Assembly (NCBI GenBank): GCA_017546245.1
Contig: JAFYXI010000073.1
Span: forward strand, 1-60,704
From: Clostridia bacterium
GTDB lineage: Bacteria; Bacillota; Clostridia; UBA1381; UBA9506
Length of the DNA stretch: 60,704 bases
Direction of reading: 5' to 3'
Part shown: piece after piece, positions 46,141 through 54,018 of the stretch
How the letters are laid out: every line of letters starts with the position of its first letter
Position numbering within the stretch: the stretch's first letter is position 1
Program-made: the position numbers and the translations under genes
The notes under the pieces: generated by a model
What the model was told of the DNA's origin: nothing
What the model saw: only the letters and a program-made list of their open reading frames with translations
The model's database searches: none

Positions 46141-47715
46141 TTATTCTGCCTGAATTTCAATCCAACGCACCTTGCAGAGCTTTTCTTTGCCCGAAGTGAT
46201 TTTAAAACTGTTAAATCCGGATGTCACTGAACTTAAATCTGCTTCAAACTGCATCACACAAGCCGCCGTTTCAGAAACGTGCTCAATAAATTCAAATCCT
46301 GTGCTGTTCTCATCAAAATTTAAACCCTTTTGAGCTTTTATGTTTTCAATCCGTTTCGTTTTTGTTTCGTTAACATCAACAAACACATCAGCATCCTCAT
46401 CGGTTCCAACTATTATATGATAATATTTTTGTGGCTTTGAACCTGTGTTCAACACAAATTCAAAAAACTGCTGATTAGCAATTTCAATGGGGTAAGGATT
46501 GTTTTCATCATATGTATTCACATAGGTTCTCATTCCTGATTCAGCATCTTCAAAGGAATTTGCACTGTTAATTTTCTTTTTCAATACTCTTTCTGAAACT
46601 TTATTTCCTTTTTCATCAATATAACAGGTGAAAAGTCCCATGTTGTTATCGCGGTGACATTCGTCATCGGTATTAAAATGATTAAAAAGATAAATCCCGT
46701 CAGCTCCTCTGCTGTAAGCACCGCTTGCAAATCCTTTAAGCTGTTCGAGTGAAATCCACATATATTTTTTGTGATAGGGTGATTCGTCACAGCTCACCGC
46801 CCAATCAGTTCCACAAAGCAGAGTGTATGGGTTTTTCATTACATTTCTGGAATTGATGATCTCTCGCCATTCCTCTACAGGTATGTTATAATATGTAGGT
46901 ATATACCAATTCTCAACCGTTAATAAGTCAATATATCCGTCGGCAATCCACTGTGCCGCATCAATACCGAACCCCATATTCTTTTTAACGGTAGGATAGA
47001 CTCTCGCCGCCATCTGTATATTGGGATTAGCTCCTTTTGTGATTTCTCTCAGTTCACCAACGAAGCTATTTATATTTTTAATGTTTTCCGGTGTTGACTC
47101 TGCCATTATCGGACAGCTTCTCAGAAAATCAAGTTCAATTCCGTTAATAACATAATGTTCGCACAATTCTTTTATATATGCCTTATAATAGCTCTGCACT
47201 TCTTTTTTCGTGAAATCCAGATATGTTCTTGAACCGTTAACGCCTAAGCTGTCGGCTTTATCATAACCCATAGTCGAGTTGAAGCTACGATCATTAGGAA
47301 AATGGTGATCATTCATACGCACCGAAAACCAAACCTCGACCCCATAGTTTCTGCACTCTTCTAATGCCATTTGTATAATGTCTATGTTTCGTCTTAGCAT
47401 TTCCCGGTAGCCTTTATTTAACGGAGAAACTTCACTCGTGGCAACCTCTGTTTTCTTTACATTCCCTGCTTCATCTCTTTCAACATTATAGAGCACGGTA
47501 TCCACAACGTCACTGTGTACTACTGAACGCTTGTAGCATACGTTAAAAAATATCCTTCCGCAAACAGTGTCTTGCAAAAACTCCGAAATATATCTTTTTA
47601 TTCTTTTGCGATACACAGAAACGTCAGAATCAACTGTTCTTATAATTTCCTCTTCCAGTCCGTCACTGGCAATATTTACTACTACATTTTTATTCCGCAC
47701 TGCTATATCACTCAT
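46141..47715 (-). CDS. Putative TIM-barrel glycoside hydrolase (GHL10-like)
   Basis: A 524-aa protein without a signal peptide. The middle part reads as a (β/α)8 barrel: GVEVWFSVRMNDHHF, INGIELDFLRSCPIM, IQMAARVYPTV, IDLLTVENWYIPTYY and GADGIYLFNHFN are successive β-strand ends with acidic or aromatic residues. This resembles the glycosyl-hydrolase-like GHL10 superfamily; the catalytic residues are not proven. The C-terminal 130 residues form a β-rich extra domain. It is bracketed by the A/B repeats, lies 95 bp from lacZ on the same strand and abuts a decayed methyltransferase locus, so it may have arrived as a unit. Confidence 0.65.
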   Translation of the reverse strand: MSDIAVRNKNVVVNIASDGLEEEIIRTVDSDVSVYRKRIKRYISEFLQDTVCGRIFFNVCYKRSVVHSDVVDTVLYNVERDEAGNVKKTEVATSEVSPLNKGYREMLRRNIDIIQMALEECRNYGVEVWFSVRMNDHHFPNDRSFNSTMGYDKADSLGVNGSRTYLDFTKKEVQSYYKAYIKELCEHYVINGIELDFLRSCPIMAESTPENIKNINSFVGELREITKGANPNIQMAARVYPTVKKNMGFGIDAAQWIADGYIDLLTVENWYIPTYYNIPVEEWREIINSRNVMKNPYTLLCGTDWAVSCDESPYHKKYMWISLEQLKGFASGAYSRGADGIYLFNHFNTDDECHRDNNMGLFTCYIDEKGNKVSERVLKKKINSANSFEDAESGMRTYVNTYDENNPYPIEIANQQFFEFVLNTGSKPQKYYHIIVGTDEDADVFVDVNETKTKRIENIKAQKGLNFDENSTGFEFIEHVSETAACVMQFEADLSSVTSGFNSFKITSGKEKLCKVRWIEIQAE

Positions 47716-47757
47716 TCCTTTTCAATTTTTCCACCTTTTTCTAAATCATTAATCATC

Positions 47758-47793
47758 ATTCGACACAATTCTTACTCGTTTCAAGTCAGGTGA
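47758..47793. repeat. Copy B of the short repeat
   Basis: ATTCGACA, a 6-bp insertion, then TTACTCGTTTCAAGTCAGGTGA. It includes the point where the P-loop ATPase remnant ends (stop at 47786–47788). In one minus-strand frame it reads SPDLKRVRIVSNDD-stop and copy A reads [10 protein letters not shown], so it may derive from the 3' end of a gene. Confidence 0.6.
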
Positions 47794-47985
47794 TTGATAA
47801 TCTACTTCCGTTCCATATTGAATCAGGTGTCGGTGTAAAAAAGAAACTAAACGGATAATATGTTCCGTTTCCATTAGGCAAATACATACAAGCCAATGCA
47901 TGAAGAACAGTTGATTTTCCTGCACCGTTTACTCCCATAATAGCTGTCAAATTCTTCTCAATAGGTATGTCCAGGTTTTTAGCCC
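47786..47985 (-). pseudogene. Truncated P-loop ATPase fragment
   Basis: Read on the minus strand, one frame gives NLTAIMGVNGAGKSTVLHAL followed by ACMYLPNGNGTYYPFSFFF, TPTPDSIWNGSRLSIT and a stop. The Walker A GVNGAGKST and the HALAC context are those of an AAA/RecF-OLD-type ATPase that accompanies DNA methyltransferases in defence loci. Only about 65 residues remain. The fragment is one frame off the end of the methyltransferase ORF, whose last coding residues (LNIHIEKLKGLK) look like the start of the same ATPase. Confidence 0.7.
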
Positions 47986-49058
47986 TTTAAGCTTTTCTAT
48001 ATGTATATTAAGCAATTTTTGCTTAGGAAAAACAATGTCTTTTCGAATATCGTTTTCTTTATCTTTTCTTGACCTTTTCTTGAGGTCTTTGCCGGATTCA
48101 TTTTCTGCAAAGACTTCAAGTTTCGGTTTTAAATCCGAAGTGTTAATTTCATGAAGATACTTAAGCACACTTTCGGCTAACGCCCTTACAATAAAAACAT
48201 TAGGTGCTGATGCTATTCTTCTGTACATTTTAAATCTGTTACTACATTCATTAAAGTTGTAATAACCATAACCCTTCAGCCTAGCATATTCATTATGGGT
48301 AACTCGTCTTAAACCATAATCATCAGCATAATAAGTTCCTCCAAACATATTATAACCTACGGTTTCAGACTTCACAAATTTTCGTTTCTTAACTGTATAA
48401 TATTTGTGTTTTTCCGGTTCTTCCCCAAAATCAAGCGCAGGATTGTGTTTTCTGTACCATTCATCAATTTCATAATAATTTTCTGTATACACGTCTTTGT
48501 AATATGAAAAATATACAGGCTGCGGAAATTCAAAAGTATCAAAAGGTATACCTGAGGCTATACCTATTATGTACAGTTGATTACCGTTTACCGGAAATCC
48601 GGAATAATCAGTCTCTCTAAACACAGAGTATGTTACATAATATCTTCTCTGTAAAGCCATACTCAACAAAAACATTGATTCATCGTTATTTCTTACAAAC
48701 TGTAATGGAGCACGAACTAAAAACATTTTTGGCATCCTGTTTAATATAATATTAGAAATATGTTCATTTCTTCTGTTAAGTTCAGCAGAAGTTCTTATAT
48801 TGACTGTAGAAGTCAAATCAGCAGTAATAATATCAGCATAAGGTAATCCTGTGCCGTCTAAATCAGTATATTCTCCTCTAATAAATTATTATTTCTAACT
48901 AAACTTTTATATATATCAGCGTTTTGAGAATCACCTTCTATTGCACAGACAACATCAAACTCTGCCTGTTCAAACGCCAAAGAAAATCCACCTATACCAC
49001 CAGTCAAATCAAGTACTTTATATCTGTCAATGCTCATAAGATGCCGCCTCACCAACAA
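47947..49058 (-). pseudogene. DNA (cytosine-5) methyltransferase, frameshifted and degenerate
   Basis: The N-terminal part (48858–49058) has the SAM-binding motif VLDLTGGIGGFSLAFEQ and the acidic IEGD. It ends at a stop just past a frameshift near 48855–48865. The next frame continues LDGTGLPYADIITADLTSTV and, in the long ORF 47947–48816, VTYSVFRETDYSGFPVNGNQ and HNEYARLKGYGYYNF with SAPNVFIVRALAESVLKYL, matching motifs VIII–X of C5 methyltransferases. The PCQ catalytic loop expected after DII is missing (DIITADLTS), so the enzyme is dead even apart from the frameshift. It is a relic of a restriction or defence locus. Confidence 0.8.
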
Positions 49059-49096
49059 AATTTGTATAATTACGTCGAATAATTACAAATTTATTT

Positions 49097-49120
49097 TAGA
49101 ATCAGTGTACATTTTAGATG
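49097..49120. repeat. Left flanking repeat of the hairpin array
   Basis: A 24-bp sequence, TAGAATCAG-TGT-ACATTTTAGATG. It recurs at 49422–49445 with CGA in place of TGT (two substitutions). A stem AGTGT/ACACT (49104–49125) closes over the shared loop ACATTTTAGATG. Confidence 0.8.
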
Positions 49121-49214
49121 ACACTATTTTATAGTTTCAAACCTAAATTCTTCTATCTTTTGATTTATCAAGCATTATGCTTTCTGCCATATCTTAACTT
49201 CCCATAATTCTTTT

Positions 49215-49421
49215 TAGCTAAATTTTGAACTAAAGTTCAAAGCTAAATTATTCCGCTTCGCTTCATAGCTAAATTGTTTCTTACGAAACAGCTAAATTAA
49301 ATTCGCCTTTTAGCTGACCGCAAGGTCAATTTAGCTACGAAGTAATTTAGCGTGCTTTAGCACATTTAGCTCGCCGTCAGGCGAATTTAGCTGAATAGAT
49401 TTAACTTTGTTAAATCTATTC
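49215..49421. repeat. Array of variable hairpins separated by AGCTAAATT / AATTTAGCT
   Basis: AGCTAAATT recurs at 49216, 49241, 49267 and 49290, then its reverse complement AATTTAGCT at 49328, 49344 (last base changed), 49363 (first base changed) and 49384. Most of the 7–29-nt spacers are self-complementary and all differ: TTGAAC/GTTCAA, GTTTC/GAAAC, GACC/GGTC, GTGC/GCAC, CGCC/GGCG and finally GAATAGATTTAAC/GTTAAATCTATTC. The whole block can fold as one large branched stem. The 500-bp gap between the methyltransferase relic and the aldolase gene holds this element and no ORF that I can support. Confidence 0.85.
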
Positions 49422-49445
49422 TAGAATCAGCGAACATTTTAGATG
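49422..49445. repeat. Right flanking repeat of the hairpin array
   Basis: Second copy of the 24-bp repeat (TAGAATCAG-CGA-ACATTTTAGATG). Its stem is ATCAGCG/CGCTGAT around the same loop; relative to the left copy one base pair changed from T-A to C-G on both sides. Confidence 0.8.
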
Positions 49446-49524
49446 CCGCTGATTTTAAATGAATAATCAATTGAGAAAACTGATGCAACTGGTTTCAGGA
49501 AAATTATATCATTATCAATAGTAA

Positions 49525-49563
49525 AAGGCAATCTTTTTTTGCATTTCAAAAAAAGATTGCCTT
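49525..49563 (-). terminator. Terminator of the kinase–aldolase operon
   Basis: AAGGCAATCTTTTTTTG and its exact complement CAAAAAAAGATTGCCTT surround a 5-nt loop, 20 bp after the aldolase stop. Confidence 0.85.
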
Positions 49564-49583
49564 CTAATTTAGTATAAACAACA

Positions 49584-50432
49584 TTAAATTGCCTTACCAG
49601 CACAACCACAAACTTTAATTATCCTTGTAACATAGTTCTTTACTTCTTCGCGTGCCTTTGTAATATATTTTTTAGGGTCATATACCTCATTGTCTTCTTG
49701 CAACAATGACGTCACTCCCTTTGTGAATGCAACCCTCAAGTCTGTGGCATAGTTTACTTTACAAATACCATTCTCTATACACTGCATAACTATTTCATCC
49801 GGCACACCAGATGTCCCATGTAATACGAGCGGAACATCAACAAGCTGATGAATTTCTTTTAGCCTGTCAATATCTATTTTCGGTTTTGATTTATATACAC
49901 CATGTGCCGTACCAATAGCTACCGCCAATGCGTCTATTTTTGTTTCACTAACAAAAAATGCAGCTTCTTCAGGACGAGTATAAATATTTTCTGCGGCAAG
50001 ACTATCTTCTTTTCCACCAATGCTCCCTAACTCTGCTTCTACGGAAACTTTCAAAGGACTGCATAAATCAACAACCTTTTTTGTGAGCTTTACATTTTCG
50101 TCCAAACTATATTTTGAACCATCAATCATAACTGATGTATATCCTGCCCTAAATGCCTTTGTTACAATTTCAAAAGAATCTCCATGATCCAGATGTATAG
50201 CAATCGGTATCTCTGTTTGACTTGCCAATACGCTTACGTTTGCGAAGAACAATTCCGGATTTGCATATTTCAATGTCGACGGTGTTGTTTGTAAAATAAC
50301 CGGTGCTTTTAATTCTTCGGCTGCTCCAATGACCGCCTGTATCATTTCCATATTTTCTACATTAAACGTGCCAACAGCGTATTTCTCTTCCTGCGCCTTT
50401 TGCAACATGTTTTTAATTGATACTAAACTCAT
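49584..50432 (-). CDS. Class II ketose-bisphosphate aldolase (fructose/tagatose type)
   Basis: A 282-aa zinc aldolase that splits fructose-1,6- or tagatose-1,6-bisphosphate into DHAP and glyceraldehyde 3-phosphate. Zinc ligands and active-site residues are present: AIHLDHGDSFE, SVEAELGSIGGKED, AVAIGTAHGVYKSKP and LHGTSGVPDE. Length and pattern match the GatY/KbaY/FbaA group. The adjacent PfkB kinase and the RpiR regulator favour a dedicated sugar branch (tagatose or fructose-1-phosphate) rather than central glycolysis; the exact substrate is not decided by sequence. Confidence 0.9.
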   Translation of the reverse strand: MSLVSIKNMLQKAQEEKYAVGTFNVENMEMIQAVIGAAEELKAPVILQTTPSTLKYANPELFFANVSVLASQTEIPIAIHLDHGDSFEIVTKAFRAGYTSVMIDGSKYSLDENVKLTKKVVDLCSPLKVSVEAELGSIGGKEDSLAAENIYTRPEEAAFFVSETKIDALAVAIGTAHGVYKSKPKIDIDRLKEIHQLVDVPLVLHGTSGVPDEIVMQCIENGICKVNYATDLRVAFTKGVTSLLQEDNEVYDPKKYITKAREEVKNYVTRIIKVCGCAGKAI

Positions 50433-50449
50433 ATTTCTTCCTCATTTCT

Positions 50450-51370
50450 TTATATAATTTTTCGCACCGTGATTTTTTCCTGATACTCTGCAACTCTTAA
50501 AAAATCGCCTAATCCATTGCTTTCGGCAACATTTGCACCTGTTGCTGAAGCAAGAGTCAAGGCAGTTTCTACATTTTTTTGTTCCGGTAACCACTGACTT
50601 AAAAACGCCCCCAAATAGGCATCACCGGCACAGGCAGAGCTTTTTAGTTTGACTGGATATGCTTCACAAAAATACACATCGTTCCCATTGTAAAAGTACG
50701 ATCCCTTTTCGCCAAGTGTTATAAGAACATTGCATGCTCCCATTTCGTATAGCTGTCTAAGAACACGAATTACGTCTTTTTCACAGACAATGTCATAACC
50801 AAAAATCTCTTTTATTTCTTCATCATTTGGTTTAATAAGAAGCGGCTTATAGTTTAACAATTCTTTTAATTTAGGCGAGCTGATATCCAAAATAACCTTG
50901 GTCTTTTTTAATTTGCACAGGTTCAACATCTGTTCATAATAAGTTTCTTCGATTCCATTTGCAAGGCTACCGCTAATAACAAGGACATCCATATCCTCTA
51001 ATTCATTTATTACGTCAAGAAGTTCCTTCTGCTTAACAACATCAACCAAAGGACCATTGTTTACCAACTTATACTCGCTACCGTTTACTTCCACAAAAAC
51101 ATTTATGCGGGTGATTCCATCGATTTCTACCCCGCAAATTTTATATCCATTTTCTTTGCAAACATCAAGAATATATTCACCGGAAAACCCACCAAAAATA
51201 CCTATAATACCGGATTCAACACCAAAATACCGTAGTGCAACGCTGACATTAAGACCTTTTCCATTAGCGGAATATGCTGCATTTTTTGTTCTGTTTACTT
51301 TTCCAAGCACTAAATCCTCTGCCGTAACATTCATATCAATTGCCGGATTAATTGTAAGTGTATATATCAT
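50450..51370 (-). CDS. 1-phosphofructokinase/tagatose-6-phosphate kinase (PfkB family)
   Basis: A 306-aa PfkB-type sugar kinase. ITLTINPAIDMN-like N-terminus (YTLTINPAIDMNV), ANGKGLNVSVALRYFG, LLIKPNDEEIKEIFG and the anion-hole motif SSACAGDAYLGAFL are typical of FruK/LacC. It phosphorylates fructose 1-phosphate or tagatose 6-phosphate to the bisphosphate used by the aldolase 17 bp downstream. The start is ATG 51370 with AGGAGG 7 bp upstream. In the catalytic motif the usual GAGD is replaced by CAGD. Confidence 0.88.
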   Translation of the reverse strand: MIYTLTINPAIDMNVTAEDLVLGKVNRTKNAAYSANGKGLNVSVALRYFGVESGIIGIFGGFSGEYILDVCKENGYKICGVEIDGITRINVFVEVNGSEYKLVNNGPLVDVVKQKELLDVINELEDMDVLVISGSLANGIEETYYEQMLNLCKLKKTKVILDISSPKLKELLNYKPLLIKPNDEEIKEIFGYDIVCEKDVIRVLRQLYEMGACNVLITLGEKGSYFYNGNDVYFCEAYPVKLKSSACAGDAYLGAFLSQWLPEQKNVETALTLASATGANVAESNGLGDFLRVAEYQEKITVRKII

Positions 51371-51398
51371 CTATCACACCTCCTAAAAAAGTATAACA

Positions 51399-51448
51399 AA
51401 AAACGGAATGAAAATCTTTTCAAAAAATGAAAATTCCATTCCGTTTTT
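51399..51448 (-). terminator. Hairpin between rpiR-type gene and kinase gene (terminator and possible operator)
   Basis: AAAACGGAATG and CATTCCGTTTT form a long stem followed on the minus strand by T6, right after the regulator stop. Inside are two direct ATGAAAAT copies 20 bp apart (around 51407 and 51427). A TATACT (-10-like) for the kinase gene starts just downstream. Termination of the regulator and regulation of the kinase may overlap here. Confidence 0.65.
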
Positions 51449-51449
51449 A

Positions 51450-52187
51450 TTATTTCTGTGCATAATATTCTGTTATCATTCTTGATATCACATAAAGCGG
51501 TAATCTGGACTTCACCTCATATTGTGTAATCCGAGAATACGGCTCACTATATCCGATCAGCGGAGTGTCTGACAATGCAATAAGTTCCGAACTGGGATTG
51601 CAACAACAACAAAGAATTTTCGCCCCTCCAATTTTCACATTCCTGGCTGCTTCAATCAGTTCAGGAGTTTGCCCGTTCAATGAAAAAATTACAATCAGAG
51701 AATCCTCCTTTAATTGCTTTGATTTTTGTCTGATAATGTTTGGATCTTTTATAAACATAGAATCCTTGTTCATAAGTTGCAATTTGAACGAAAACTCCTC
51801 TGCAACATATTCGCTTAAACCTCGTCCAAATACATAAACTTTTTTTGCCGCATCAATACGCTCTATTGCCTGTAAAATCCTTCTGACAGATATTGACTCA
51901 ATAATATTCTGAGTCTCATTAAATGATTGATACATAATCTCATTTGCTAAATTCAAACTATTATCATTTGCTTTATCTAAACATTTACAACGCAATTCAT
52001 TAAATCCATGAAGGTTAGCTTTTCTAATTGCGCGCGACACTGTTGCCGGAGAAGTATATGTTTCAAAAGCAATATCCACTATAGACAGTTCCGACAATCG
52101 TTCTTCGTTTTCATTAATAAATCGTATAACTCCAAGCTCCGTTTTTGTAAGGCACTCAACTATTTTCTTATTTAATTCAATCAACAT
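51450..52187 (-). CDS. RpiR/MurR-family transcriptional regulator
   Basis: A 245-aa regulator with an N-terminal HTH_6 domain (residues about 5–80, LSIVDIAFETYTSPATVSRAIRKANLHGFNELR) and a C-terminal SIS sugar-phosphate-binding domain (about 105–230, KKVYVFGRGLSEYVAEEFSFKLQ … VIFSLNGQTPELIEAARN). It stands directly upstream of the kinase–aldolase pair, so it likely senses their sugar phosphate. Repressor or activator cannot be told from sequence. Confidence 0.92.
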   Translation of the reverse strand: MLIELNKKIVECLTKTELGVIRFINENEERLSELSIVDIAFETYTSPATVSRAIRKANLHGFNELRCKCLDKANDNSLNLANEIMYQSFNETQNIIESISVRRILQAIERIDAAKKVYVFGRGLSEYVAEEFSFKLQLMNKDSMFIKDPNIIRQKSKQLKEDSLIVIFSLNGQTPELIEAARNVKIGGAKILCCCCNPSSELIALSDTPLIGYSEPYSRITQYEVKSRLPLYVISRMITEYYAQK

Positions 52188-52247
52188 ACTTTCACGCAGC
52201 TTTCAATTTATAATAATTCTTATACTTTGAGTTTACTTAATAATTTC

Positions 52248-52276
52248 ATTCTATCACATACTACAAAAAATGACAA
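52248..52276 (-). promoter_or_regulatory. σA promoter of the RpiR-type regulator
   Basis: TTGTCA (52271–52276), 17-bp spacer, TAGAAT (52248–52253) on the minus strand, about 60 bp before the start codon. Confidence 0.65.
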
Positions 52277-52404
52277 TATTAAACCGTATTTTTATACTTA
52301 AATATATTTTACGTTATCATGTGAGATGCTATAGATGAGTTGAAGAGAATTTGATTGTTAGAGTATTTCCCTGATTTTGTGTAACTCCAAAATAATAATA
52401 TAAT

Positions 52405-52887
52405 TTAAGTGATTTTCGAGGTATGAAATCCATATTGCTGGATTTCATACCTTAACTCATATATAGTTATCTTCTTCAGCTTACCCTTAACAGACTGTCT
52501 TTCTTTGGAAAATAACACAATTCCAAGAATCAGTACGCACATAGTAATTACGGTTAAATCAGACGGAATAAAGAGAAAGGGTGATAAAATAGTAAGCCCT
52601 GCCGTTACATACGCTTTTGCATTGTATTCGATAGGGGTAAGACGGATTCCGGCTCTTTGTAAATCTTTTTCCAATTTTCTTTTTTGATAGTTTTCCATTC
52701 GGATAAACTTTGAGATAAGTTTAGTAAGTGGATATGTTACTGTACTATAAATCTTTTCACCTTCGCCTTGCTTGTGTTTGAATGTTGACATTACCTTTTC
52801 GCTTCTTTTTGTAGGAAAGGTTATAAAGTTACCAACTAATGTATATGTTCCAAACACCATCAGCAGGGCAACCAATAAATAATACAA
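52405..52887 (-). pseudogene. Type II secretion F-like (Flp/Tad-type) protein, C-terminally truncated
   Basis: A 160-aa ORF with an N-terminal helix (YYLLVALLMVFGTYTLVGNF), a cytoplasmic helical part (EKDLQRAGIRLTPIEYNAKAY) and two further helices. This matches the first third of GspF/TadB-C-like membrane proteins, usually about 250–320 aa. After KKITIYEL the coding sequence runs into a perfect inverted repeat (GGTATGAAATCCA, 52421–52452) and stops. It seems to be cut by a deletion or insertion, leaving no T2SF domain. No other secretion gene is near. The start is a TTG at 52887 with AAAGGTGA. Confidence 0.55.
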
Positions 52888-52912
52888 ATTGCATCACCTT
52901 TGAAAAAGAAAA

Positions 52913-52944
52913 AGAGCAACTAAGTCGTAAAGCCTAATTGCTCT
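52913..52944 (-). terminator. Terminator of the GNAT/antitoxin-like operon
   Basis: AGAGCAA (52913–52919) pairs with TTGCTCT (52938–52944); on the minus strand TTTTCTTTTTC follows. Confidence 0.75.
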
Positions 52945-53000
52945 AATCTACTATTTAACTTTCTCATTTATAGGGCCGAGATACACCCAATAACAGTTGC

Positions 53001-53585
53001 TTATATACATCTAAACAACTGTATATATTTTATATTATCTTCTTCGGAATATCTTTCACCGAATTTAAAGAACTGATTAGGTTCGGAAGAATAGAAATTC
53101 AGCAGTTTTTCTCTGTCCTCACATTCGAGATATACAAGACCTCCGCCTATATCGTGCTGTACTGCAGTCAAAACCTCAAAAGTAAAATCCATCAAAGCAT
53201 CACCGCTTATGTTTTCTTCTGTTGAATATGTATCGTTTTTACCAAATTGTGCAATCAAAAATGCTGAAACATTAAAACTGTCGGTACCTTCATCTAGTTT
53301 TGAATGTCGCTGAATCCTTTTACGCATAGTACTTGACAAATTCACATTTGTTAATTCAATAGCCTTGTGAGTTAAAGTAAAAATTGCTCTTACTGTTTCT
53401 GTTGTATCGACAACAAGATATGTAATAGACATCTTTTTCTTTGCAAAATCCACCGCACTATTCTTAACAAAATTCTCAATTTCAGGATTTTTTTGACACG
53501 AAAATTCAGAGAGGATGGATTTTACCCCATCCTCTCCTACAGACTCAATCATATCTAAAATATTTATAACTTGAAAATCGCTCAT
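53001..53585 (-). CDS. GNAT-like acetyltransferase, probable toxin of a two-gene TA-type module
   Basis: A 194-aa protein. FQVINILDMIESVGEDGVKSIL at the N-terminus, then SFNVSAFLIAQFGKNDTYSTEENISGDALMDF and GGLVYLECEDREKLLNFY with FFKFGERY at the end. This order (LIAQLGKN … GDxLM … YLECED) is that of GNAT acetyltransferases often paired with a short upstream gene in clostridia; some GNAT relatives acetylate aminoacyl-tRNAs and act as toxins. Activity is inferred. Its ATG overlaps the stop of the 61-aa partner (ATGA), and both share one promoter and one terminator. Confidence 0.75.
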   Translation of the reverse strand: MSDFQVINILDMIESVGEDGVKSILSEFSCQKNPEIENFVKNSAVDFAKKKMSITYLVVDTTETVRAIFTLTHKAIELTNVNLSSTMRKRIQRHSKLDEGTDSFNVSAFLIAQFGKNDTYSTEENISGDALMDFTFEVLTAVQHDIGGGLVYLECEDREKLLNFYSSEPNQFFKFGERYSEEDNIKYIQLFRCI

Positions 53586-53767
53586 TTGTTACCCAGCCTT
53601 TTTGCAAATAAAGCTCTTATCGCTTCTTTATCCCTAAGAGGCGCACTAACTTTTGTTGTAGGCACTCTTTTGGGAGCTTCACTTGCTTTTTCCAAAGCCG
53701 ATATAAACATTTCAGCACTCTCTCTGTCTGTTATTTTTACATTCGTAAAAATACTTGAAGTAGCCAT
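53582..53767 (-). CDS. Antitoxin-like 61-aa partner protein
   Basis: A short protein (SSIFTNVKITDRESAEMFISALEKASE … LRDKEAIRALFAKRLGNK) with a helical, charged C-terminus and no recognised DNA-binding fold. Small proteins of this type precede the GNAT gene in similar loci (recollection). The 4-bp overlap with the GNAT gene and the operator-like repeats at its promoter suggest an autoregulated antitoxin. RBS AAGGAGG precedes ATG 53767. Confidence 0.7.
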   Translation of the reverse strand: MATSSIFTNVKITDRESAEMFISALEKASEAPKRVPTTKVSAPLRDKEAIRALFAKRLGNK

Positions 53768-53791
53768 ATAAGCCCGCCTCCTTAATTAGTA

Positions 53792-53854
53792 TTCGTATAA
53801 AAAATAATTATTATACTTCGTATATATTATAACACGAAAGTCATGAAAAGTCAA
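53792..53854 (-). promoter_or_regulatory. Promoter and operator-like repeats of the GNAT/antitoxin module
   Basis: TTGACT (53849–53854), 17-bp spacer, TATAAT (53826–53831) on the minus strand. Immediately downstream lies the palindrome TATAC-TTC-GTATA (53812–53824), and its half TTCGTATA recurs at 53792–53799, 25 bp away. Confidence 0.75.
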
Positions 53855-54018
53855 TGATTTACACTATTTTTCAAAAAATCTGCATTTTGATACATTTTCT
53901 ATTATATATTATATTCCAAATCAACAGATTATGTCAATATCAATCTTGTTTTACAGTACCAAAACAGACTTGTTGACCTTTATTACACACGCTGTTGCAA
54001 TAAAGATTACACCAAAGG

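Noticed and set aside
49227-49238. GAAC-TAAA-GTTC, a formal match to the LexA box
   Set aside because: It is one of the variable hairpin spacers in the array at 49215–49421, with no promoter or gene next to it.
49215-49421. CRISPR array
   Set aside because: The constant unit is only 9 bp and reverses orientation midway, spacers are 7–29 nt and mostly self-complementary, and no cas gene is present.
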